NCBI GenBank assembly: GCA_963642705.1
Contig: CAVIHU010000044.1
Span: forward strand, 1 to 14,374
DNA from: UBA11524 sp963642705
GTDB lineage: Bacteria > Bacillota > Clostridia > Christensenellales > Aristaeellaceae
DNA: 14,374 nt
Direction: 5' to 3'
A model generated the notes under the pieces. It saw only the letters and a program-made list of their open reading frames with translations. It was not told where the DNA came from and did not search any database. The translations under genes and the position numbers were made by a program. This document shows, one piece after another, positions 5,819 through 11,318 of this stretch (positions are counted from its first letter, which is position 1; the number at the start of each line of letters is the position of its first letter).

Positions 5819-7408
5819 TCAGAACAGCTTCACCGTCAGCCCTTCATACAGCAGCCCCTGCTGAATGGGCTGGAAGTAGATGTAGCCGTCAACCTTTGTC
5901 ATCACGTTGATGGCGTGGAAGGATTCCGTCTGTCCCTCCACCACAACGATGCCCTGCGTCTCGTTCTGCACATACAGCGCACGTTCGGGCACGCGGAACG
6001 TATCCATGTTCTCGCCGAGCGTCGCCTCTGTGGAACGGAGGTACAGCACCGGATGCACATCACCCTGCACCTTCAGGCGAAGCAGCAGTTCGCCGCCCGA
6101 ACGGCTGAAGGACTCCACCGTTGCTGTCACCTGCGTCGCGTCGAATTTGCCGAGCTTGAGCTGATACGATTGTCCGTTGACCGGATTCCAATCCTTGTCG
6201 GAGGACAGGAAAAGAACATTATACGCCCCATCCTGCACGATGCGGTACAGCGTTGTTTTGTTCTTGATGCTGTCGGAGATTTCCGGCACATGGCCATTGA
6301 TCATCGACCGTGCCTCGGCAGGCGTGAAGTTCTGATACGTTTGCGACGTCAGCGAAAACTCGTAGCCGTCCAGATAAAACGACACGATGCCGGAATAATT
6401 GCTCGTGAAGTCCTTCGTCCAGCTGTTGATGCGCTGCTGTTGGGACGTTTCGTCATCCAGCTTGCGCGCAAAGCGCTGGTCGTCGGCATACGTTGTCTTG
6501 ATCTGATCCTGACGCGTCTTGATGGAGGCTTTCAGCAGCGTCTCCTGGTTTGCCAGCGAGCCGGTGCCGTTCCAAATCATCTCGCGCAGCTCCGTAATGT
6601 GGCTGATGACATCGTTCATTAAGCGATCCATCTTCGCATCGCTGATCGCGGAGGTGATCAAATCCTTCTGATAATCGCGGATTTCCTCCTGATAGGAGCG
6701 CAGCGTCGTGACCTCCTTCGTGGAGAAGCCGGAGGAATACACCTGACAGATGCGTGTTTCCTGCTCGACCTCACTGCCTTCTTCGGCGATATAGACGATG
6801 GATGTCACGCCGTCCGCCGTATAAGGCGATTCGTTGCGGGCAATCAGCGCATCGCCGGTATGCGTGGCGTTGATGCTTGCCAGCTCAATCGTGCCATAAC
6901 GTGCCGCCTGCGGAGCAAACTGCTCATAGCAGAACCACGCCGTCAGCCCGACAACTGCAAGGATAATCACCACCATCAACGGCGAAAAGTGCAGCCGCGC
7001 CTTCAGCATAATGGGGGCTTTGCCTGCCGCTGTGAATCCGCTTGGCGACTGCTGTGCAGTTTCCATTTGCTGTGCAGTTCCCATTTGCTGTGCAGTTGCC
7101 ATTTGCGGTTCTACCGCATGCTGATTCGGAATCGGATTGCCGTCAAGATCATAGACAACCTCCGCGCCGTAAACAAGCTGCCCGTTTTCGTCATAGCCCA
7201 TGGTGTCCCAAATCGGATAGCCGTTCTGATCGTAACCGCTGATGCCGCTGTAGACCATCTGTTTCCACGCGTCATAGCCCTGCGGCACGCCGAAAATCGG
7301 CTTGCCCTGCGCGTCATTTGTGATAAAGACGCCATAAATCGGGCTGCCATCGGCGTTGTTGCCCATGTACACGTTCTGCCCGTTGAACTGCTGATTCTGG
7401 TCATTCAT
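5819..7408 (-). CDS. Membrane-anchored HlyD-like adaptor with repeat-rich cytoplasmic head
   Basis: This 529-aa protein has one transmembrane helix at about residues 142-163 (SPLMVVIILAVVGLTAWF) and no signal peptide, so the first 140 residues should be cytoplasmic. That head has five D/N-x-x-G-x-(P/L)-(I/V) units (20-25, 32-40, 60-68, 73-81, 87-95; for example DAQGKPIFG and DLDGNPIPN), then a three-copy TAQQM repeat (105-120). After the helix come a split lipoyl/barrel-sandwich-like segment (about 184-225), a helical hairpin (about 230-335), and beta-rich C-terminal domains ending in QGLLYEGLTVKLF. This is the layout of HlyD/RND-type adaptor subunits. No transporter partner is nearby. In a monoderm cell it may instead be a cell-wall-side scaffold. 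It starts 34 bp after the sigma factor gene. A GGGG lies 11 nt before the ATG, a weak ribosome site. Confidence 0.7.
   Translation of the reverse strand: MNDQNQQFNGQNVYMGNNADGSPIYGVFITNDAQGKPIFGVPQGYDAWKQMVYSGISGYDQNGYPIWDTMGYDENGQLVYGAEVVYDLDGNPIPNQHAVEPQMATAQQMGTAQQMETAQQSPSGFTAAGKAPIMLKARLHFSPLMVVIILAVVGLTAWFCYEQFAPQAARYGTIELASINATHTGDALIARNESPYTADGVTSIVYIAEEGSEVEQETRICQVYSSGFSTKEVTTLRSYQEEIRDYQKDLITSAISDAKMDRLMNDVISHITELREMIWNGTGSLANQETLLKASIKTRQDQIKTTYADDQRFARKLDDETSQQQRINSWTKDFTSNYSGIVSFYLDGYEFSLTSQTYQNFTPAEARSMINGHVPEISDSIKNKTTLYRIVQDGAYNVLFLSSDKDWNPVNGQSYQLKLGKFDATQVTATVESFSRSGGELLLRLKVQGDVHPVLYLRSTEATLGENMDTFRVPERALYVQNETQGIVVVEGQTESFHAINVMTKVDGYIYFQPIQQGLLYEGLTVKLF
7051..7104. repeat. 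Three 18-bp tandem repeats in the adaptor gene
   Basis: Three units of GCTGTGCAGTTNCCATTT occupy 7051-7068, 7069-7086 and 7087-7104. They differ only at one or two bases near the TTNCC position. They encode the six-residue unit M-x-T-A-Q-Q in the cytoplasmic head of the adaptor, just before the membrane helix. In-frame copy-number variation between strains is likely. Confidence 0.9.
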
Positions 7409-7442
7409 GGCGATGTATGCCCCTTCCCTTCTGATTGTGCAA

Positions 7443-8183
7443 TCATTCCGTCTTGTTCAGAAGCGTTCTGAGGCGCGAAAGCAGCCGCCGTTCCATCCGG
7501 CTGACCTGCATCTGGCTGATGCCGAGAGCCGCAGCCGCTGCGCGCTGCCCGAGGTGCTCCGCGTAGCGCTTCTTAAGCAGGAGCTGCTCCACGGGCGTCA
7601 CCTGCTGATACAGCCAGTTCAGCCATTGCGCCTGCTCCACCTGCTCATAGCCTTCCTCCGCCTGACCGAGCATGTCCTCCATGCGCGGCGCGTCAGCCTC
7701 CTCAGTCGGCTGCGCATCCAGCGACACCACGCCTGCCGTTTGACGTGCGTCCAGCAATGACAGCAGCTCCTCCGGCGAAATCCTCATCCGCTCCGCCAGC
7801 TCACGCAGGGACGGCTCGCGCTGCAGCTCCGATGTCAGCTCGTTTTCCGCACGGCGTAGGAGTATCAGCTGTTCACGAACGGAACGCGTCATCCGAATAG
7901 CACTGCCCTGATCACGCAGATAATTGCGGACGCTGCCTGCAATCGTCGGCAGAGCGAATGTCGAGAACTTCAGCCCGCGAGACGGGTCAAAGCGTTCAAC
8001 CGCCTGCATGAGCGCCATGGCAGCGATCTGTTCGAGATCCTCCAGCTCCGCGCCTTGTCCCCGAAATCTCCGTGCGACCGCCTGACTCAGCGGAAGATTC
8101 GCTTCCACCAGCCGTGCCATCACCGCCTTGTCCCGGCTGCTGGCATACGTCTGAAACAGGCTGTCCATTTCCTCCGAGCTCAT
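7443..8183 (-). CDS. SigB/SigF/SigG-family RNA polymerase sigma factor
   Basis: The 246-aa product is a group 3 sigma-70 factor. Region 2 spans about residues 21-91 and includes RLVEANLPLSQAVARRFRGQG, ELEDLEQIAAMALMQAVERFDPSRG and LKFSTFALPTIAGSVRNYLRD. Region 3 lies at about 100-150. Region 4 lies at about 190-242, with a helix-turn-helix LGISQMQVSRMERRLLSRL typical of SigB, SigF and SigG. I chose the ATG at 8183 because it overlaps the upstream stop codon as ATGA. An in-frame ATG at 8249 would create a 70-bp overlap and a non-conserved N-terminus. The upstream partner is a small anti-sigma-like protein, as in spoIIAB-spoIIAC. The location before ylmE-sepF resembles the place of sigG in B. 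subtilis. I cannot tell from sequence alone whether it serves sporulation, stress or envelope control, so no symbol is given. Confidence 0.88.
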   Translation of the reverse strand: MSSEEMDSLFQTYASSRDKAVMARLVEANLPLSQAVARRFRGQGAELEDLEQIAAMALMQAVERFDPSRGLKFSTFALPTIAGSVRNYLRDQGSAIRMTRSVREQLILLRRAENELTSELQREPSLRELAERMRISPEELLSLLDARQTAGVVSLDAQPTEEADAPRMEDMLGQAEEGYEQVEQAQWLNWLYQQVTPVEQLLLKKRYAEHLGQRAAAAALGISQMQVSRMERRLLSRLRTLLNKTE

Positions 8184-8581
8184 CCGTTGCGGATGGGCGC
8201 GGTCGCCTTGTGCAGCAGAATTGATATGCACTGCACTGCGTTTCCGCACCGGCTCATGGTCACATCGCTTGCGAGCGTTTGCAAAACGGCGCGTGTGATT
8301 TCCGTTTCGTCCTCGCAGGGGGACTGCGCCTCGCCGCTGTAATTGACCGAGAATGCCACCCGCAAATAATCTCCTTCATCATAGACGGCAACATCCAGAT
8401 GCGCCACCTCACGCCCCTGATGGAGCAGGCAGTCGCAGATCTCGTCCGCCGCCATGCGAAGATCATCCAGCGTATCCGCGTCCAGATCCTTCAATATCGC
8501 CACGCCGCCCAGCGCCGTCCGGATGGCCAGCGCATACTGCCGGTCGCCCGGCACGCGCAGCATCACCTCAGCTTCAGCCAC
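8180..8581 (-). CDS. Divergent RsbW/SpoIIAB-like anti-sigma protein lacking usual ATP-site motifs
   Basis: The 133-aa protein has the size and secondary-structure order of an RsbW/SpoIIAB GHKL-type anti-sigma factor, and it is fused by ATGA overlap to a sigma factor gene of the matching family. The N-box region is recognisable (AADEICDCLLH, residues 44-54) and keeps Glu47. The Mg-binding Asn expected four residues later is Cys51. No D-x-G-x-G (G1) motif is seen between the following strands, and the G2 position reads EITRAVLQTL instead of G-x-G-L. It may therefore bind sigma without ATP-dependent kinase activity. The start is GTG, strongly supported by AAGGAGG at 7 nt. No anti-anti-sigma (SpoIIAA/RsbV) gene is adjacent. 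It could alternatively be a positive partner rather than an inhibitor. Confidence 0.65.
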   Translation of the reverse strand: MAEAEVMLRVPGDRQYALAIRTALGGVAILKDLDADTLDDLRMAADEICDCLLHQGREVAHLDVAVYDEGDYLRVAFSVNYSGEAQSPCEDETEITRAVLQTLASDVTMSRCGNAVQCISILLHKATAPIRNG

Positions 8582-8613
8582 CTGCGCACCTCCTTGCTTG
8601 ATAATCCTCTCTT

Positions 8614-8643
8614 ATCATAGCATAAAAGGGCATCCTTCTGCAA
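8614..8643 (-). promoter_or_regulatory. Sigma-A type promoter for the anti-sigma/sigma/adaptor cluster
   Basis: On the minus strand, TTGCAG (8643-8638), an 18-bp spacer and TATGAT (8619-8614). The -10 is preceded by TGC, an extended -10 element. Transcription would begin near 8607, about 26 nt before the GTG start at 8581. The -35 box lies inside the loop and right arm of the lysC terminator hairpin, so the two signals share DNA. Confidence 0.7.
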
Positions 8644-8656
8644 GCAAAAGATGCCC
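8624..8656 (-). terminator. Intrinsic terminator of lysC, overlapping the next promoter
   Basis: The minus strand forms an 11-pair stem, GGGCATCTTTT with GAAGGATGCCC, including two G-U pairs. The loop is 7 nt and is followed by TTTTATG. It lies 75-107 bp after the lysC stop. The T run is short, so read-through into the sigma cluster is possible. Confidence 0.65.
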
Positions 8657-8666
8657 CCAAAGGGTC

Positions 8667-8683
8667 AAGGGGCAATGCCCCTT
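8667..8683. repeat. Palindrome AAGGGGC-ATT-GCCCCTT
   Basis: A perfect 7-bp stem with a 3-nt loop lies between the lysC stop and the lysC terminator. Neither strand has a T run right after it. On the minus strand the GGGGC of its 5' arm and the GGGGGC further on could compete for pairing with the GCCCC arm, so it may modulate the neighbouring terminator. Confidence 0.6.
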
Positions 8684-8730
8684 ACAGGATTTGGTGCAGC
8701 ACACCAGCTAAAATCTCAGCACGCAAAAAA

Positions 8731-10047
8731 TCACTGCACAAACGCGCTGTAAATCGCCCGAATGGTGCTCTCATAGTCCGCGTCATTCACGCCGACGATG
8801 ATGGACAGTTCGCTCGAGCCCTGGTCAATCATGCGGACGTTGATTCCTGCCTTGCTCATCGCAGAGAACAGGCGCGCAGCGGTGCCGCAGTTGTGCACCA
8901 TGCCGCGGCCGACCGTCGCGATGATGGACATGTTGTCGTAGACGGTAATGGTGTCGGGATTCGTTTCATGGACGATGCGCGAAAGAATCGTGTCACGCAC
9001 AGGCGCGAAGGCTTCGCCGGACACGACAACACACAGCGTATCGATGCCGGTCGGCAGATGCTCGAAGGACACGCCGTTCTCCTCGAACGCCTGCAGCACC
9101 TTGCGGCCGAAGCCCAGCTCGCTGTTCATCATTGCCTTCTCGATGCTGATGACGGAGAAGCCCTTGCGGCCCGCGATGCCGGTGATGGTCGGGTGCGCGT
9201 CATCGTGCGGCGCGTTCAGGCTGATGATGGTGCCGGGATGTTCAGGATCGTTCGTGTTGCGGATGTTCGTCGGGATGCCGGCCTTGTGCACGGGGAACAT
9301 CGCGTCCTCATGCAGGACAGACGCGCCCATGTAAGACAGCTCGCGCAGCTCCTTGTAGGTGATGGAGCTGATTTCGCGCGGATGTTCGACAATGCGCGGA
9401 TCGGCCATCAGGAAACCGGACACGTCCGTCCAATTCTCGTACACGCACGCCTCCACCGCACGGGCGACAATTGCGCCGGTAATGTCCGAGCCGCCGCGCG
9501 AGAACGTCTTCACCTTGCCGTCCGGATAGCTGCCATAGAAGCCGGGCACGACCGTCGGCACGTTGTCGGACAGGCGCGCTGCCATCAGCTCATTCGTCTT
9601 TTCGGCATCGAACGCGCCGTCCTCGGTGAACTTGACAACCTCTGCGGAATCAAGGAAACGCCAGCCCATATAATCCGCCAGCAGGAGACCGTTCAGATAC
9701 TCGCCGCGAGACGCGCAGTAATCCGCATCCGCGCCCTGATCGATTTTCTCGTTGATTTCATCGAGTGCCGCGCCGAGATCCACCTTCAGCGACAGCTCCT
9801 CGGCAATGTCCATATAGCGCGCCGCAATGTGGTCGAACGTGTCCTGATAATCCTCGCCCGCCGTCTTCTGACGATGGCAGGCATACAGCAAATCCGTCAC
9901 CTTGTCGTCATTCCTGAAGCGGCGTCCCGGCGCGGACGGAACGACATACATTCTCGCGTCATCCATCAGCAGGATGTTCTTGACCTTTGCAAACTGACCT
10001 GCATCCGCCAGTGAACTGCCGCCAAACTTCGTTACAATCTTCTTCAT
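8731..10047 (-). CDS. lysC: Aspartate kinase
   Basis: The 438-aa enzyme phosphorylates L-aspartate, the first step toward lysine, diaminopimelate, threonine and methionine. The amino-acid kinase domain spans about residues 1-275, with KFGGSSLA (7-14), FSRGGSDITGA (182-192) and TDVSGFLMADPRIV (207-220). Two ACT regulatory domains follow (about 295-438), including ISIEKAMMN and the C-terminal NVRMIDQGSSELSIIVGV, so feedback inhibition by an end-product amino acid is expected. It is monofunctional, with no homoserine dehydrogenase part. The N-terminal YVVPSAPGRRFRNDDKVTDL is typical of clostridial enzymes. The ATG has GGGAGG 7 nt upstream. It has its own promoter, a structured leader and a terminator, and appears to be a single-gene unit. 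Confidence 0.93.
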   Translation of the reverse strand: MKKIVTKFGGSSLADAGQFAKVKNILLMDDARMYVVPSAPGRRFRNDDKVTDLLYACHRQKTAGEDYQDTFDHIAARYMDIAEELSLKVDLGAALDEINEKIDQGADADYCASRGEYLNGLLLADYMGWRFLDSAEVVKFTEDGAFDAEKTNELMAARLSDNVPTVVPGFYGSYPDGKVKTFSRGGSDITGAIVARAVEACVYENWTDVSGFLMADPRIVEHPREISSITYKELRELSYMGASVLHEDAMFPVHKAGIPTNIRNTNDPEHPGTIISLNAPHDDAHPTITGIAGRKGFSVISIEKAMMNSELGFGRKVLQAFEENGVSFEHLPTGIDTLCVVVSGEAFAPVRDTILSRIVHETNPDTITVYDNMSIIATVGRGMVHNCGTAARLFSAMSKAGINVRMIDQGSSELSIIVGVNDADYESTIRAIYSAFVQ

Positions 10048-10062
10048 GCTCGTTCCTCCCGC

Positions 10063-10131
10063 GATATTCCGGCACCCTTGACGGAATACCTTCTATACGC
10101 CTATAGGTAAAGCTGCATCATCATGCACAGC
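10063..10131 (-). promoter_or_regulatory. Structured 5' leader of lysC
   Basis: Two hairpins lie in the leader of about 110 nt. The proximal one pairs GGTATTCCG (10090-10082) with CGGAATATC (10071-10063), 9 pairs around a 10-nt loop, and ends 6 nt before the Shine-Dalgarno sequence. The distal one is at 10131-10112 (GCT..GCAT/ATGC.AGC, loop GATG). No terminator-like T run follows, so any control would be translational. I do not recognise the lysine (L-box) riboswitch or a complete T-box. Control by this leader is an inference. Confidence 0.4.
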
Positions 10132-10164
10132 CGGTTTGCATCCTGAAAGGACAACACGCTTTTT

Positions 10165-10193
10165 ATCTTACCCTGCAAGCGTTGGATTGTCAA
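10165..10193 (-). promoter_or_regulatory. Sigma-A promoter of lysC
   Basis: TTGACA (10193-10188), a 17-bp spacer and TAAGAT (10170-10165) on the minus strand. The -35 is perfect and the -10 is one base from consensus. The start site should be near 10158, giving a leader of about 110 nt before the lysC ATG. Confidence 0.85.
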
Positions 10194-10238
10194 CATTCCG
10201 TGCGCAAAAATACAGGATTTATACGATTTTTATGCTGA

Positions 10239-10754
10239 TTAACAGGCAAATTTCGAAAGAATGATGACATCCTGATACGCGCCGTTCCGCCAAATTTCCT
10301 TCTTCAGGCATCCTTCCTCCTCAAAGCCGCACGCGCGGTAACATTTGAGTGCCGCCTCATTGAACGCGAAAACCGACACGCGCAGCTTGTGCAGGTTCAT
10401 CTCAGAAAAGCAAAAATCGCACAGCATCGCCATGGCTTCCTGACCGTAGCCCTGATGACGGTACGGCGCGCCAATCATGATGGCAAGCTTTGCCATGCGA
10501 TTCTTCCAGTCGACGCGGATAAGTCCGCATCGTCCGGCAAGCTCACCGTCAAGCGTTTCCACCGCGAACTGATACTCGCCGCGCGTATAGCTCGACTGCT
10601 GATTCACCCACTGCTGCTCGTCCGCCATGGACGAGGGAAACGGAATGCCGCTCATCATACTGCCAAGCGTATCAGGATCGTTGACAAACGCATAGCTCGC
10701 CGCCGCATCCGACGGCTCAAAGGCACGCAGGCGTATTTTCTTTCCTTCAATCAT
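10239..10754 (-). CDS. GNAT-family N-acetyltransferase (RimJ/RimL/SpeG type), second of a tandem pair
   Basis: The 171-aa protein carries a full GNAT fold. The start is IEGKKIRLRAFEPSD, the acetyl-CoA pyrophosphate loop is R-H-Q-G-Y-G (motif A, in APYRHQGYGQEAM), and the C-terminal part is KLRVSVFAFNEAALKCYRAC followed by GFEEEG. It transfers an acetyl group from acetyl-CoA to an amine; the substrate (ribosomal protein N-terminus, polyamine or antibiotic) cannot be told. I chose the ATG at 10754, with AAGGAGG 6 nt upstream, over the ATG at 10775. It overlaps the upstream GNAT gene by 8 bp, so translation is probably coupled. It resembles that neighbour, including the shared ending W(R/K)NGAY(Q/R)DV. 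No clear terminator follows before the lysC promoter. Confidence 0.85.
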   Translation of the reverse strand: MIEGKKIRLRAFEPSDAAASYAFVNDPDTLGSMMSGIPFPSSMADEQQWVNQQSSYTRGEYQFAVETLDGELAGRCGLIRVDWKNRMAKLAIMIGAPYRHQGYGQEAMAMLCDFCFSEMNLHKLRVSVFAFNEAALKCYRACGFEEEGCLKKEIWRNGAYQDVIILSKFAC

Positions 10755-11298
10755 GGTGCGCCTCCTTGTATTCATCGCGCAGCACTGCCATGAACACGAC
10801 GTCGCGATAGGCGCCGTTTTTCCACACGCGCTGCCGCTTCACGCCCTCCTCTTTAAAGCCCGCCTTCAGGTAGCACAGGCGTGCCGCGCTGTTGTCTGCG
10901 TACACGTCCAGCTCAATCCGGCGAAGCCCGAGCGTTTCGAAGGCGTAGTGCAGCAGCATCCGGACAGCTTCGCCGCCGAACCCTTTTGCGCGGTGCTCTG
11001 GTGCGCCGATGACGATGCGCAGCTCCGCCGTGCCATTGCGATGGTTGATGCAGTCCAGCGAAATCTGTCCGCAGTATTCCTCCGTCACGGCATCGGCAAT
11101 AACAAACATCATCCGGTCGCCGCCGCCGGTCATGGCGTAATCAAGATACTGCTCGGCATTCTTCTCCGTATACGGCGTATCCGCCCAGCTTGACAGATAC
11201 CTGACCGTTTCAGCGTTATTCACCCACGACAGAATCCCTTTTATATCGTCCCTGCGGTACGGCCGCAGCATCACCTTTTTTCCACGCAGCACCGGCAT
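10747..11298 (-). CDS. GNAT-family N-acetyltransferase, first of a tandem pair
   Basis: The 183-aa GNAT protein starts PVLRGKKVMLRPYRRDD. The acetyl-CoA-binding loop is R-A-K-G-F-G (in APEHRAKGFGGEAV), and the typical C-terminal block is RIELDVYADNSAARLCYLKA followed by GFKEEG. It is RimJ/RimL-like and its substrate is unknown. The ATG at 11298 matches the family start and has a GGAAGG about 11 nt upstream. The in-frame ATG at 11322 overlaps the recD2 stop as ATGA but lacks a ribosome site and adds eight non-conserved residues, so it is a real but less likely alternative. Packing against recD2 suggests one transcript. Confidence 0.85.
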   Translation of the reverse strand: MPVLRGKKVMLRPYRRDDIKGILSWVNNAETVRYLSSWADTPYTEKNAEQYLDYAMTGGGDRMMFVIADAVTEEYCGQISLDCINHRNGTAELRIVIGAPEHRAKGFGGEAVRMLLHYAFETLGLRRIELDVYADNSAARLCYLKAGFKEEGVKRQRVWKNGAYRDVVFMAVLRDEYKEAHHD

Positions 11299-11318
11299 AT
11301 GCTTTCTTTCCTTCCCTG

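Noticed and set aside
8184..8249. Longer sigma factor start at 8249
   Set aside because: It would overlap the anti-sigma gene by 70 bp and add 22 residues not typical of the family. The ATGA junction at 8183 is the better start.
10048..10160. T-box or lysine riboswitch before lysC
   Set aside because: AAGGGTGCCG resembles part of the T-box sequence, but there is no complete T-box, specifier loop or terminator. The leader is too short for an L-box.
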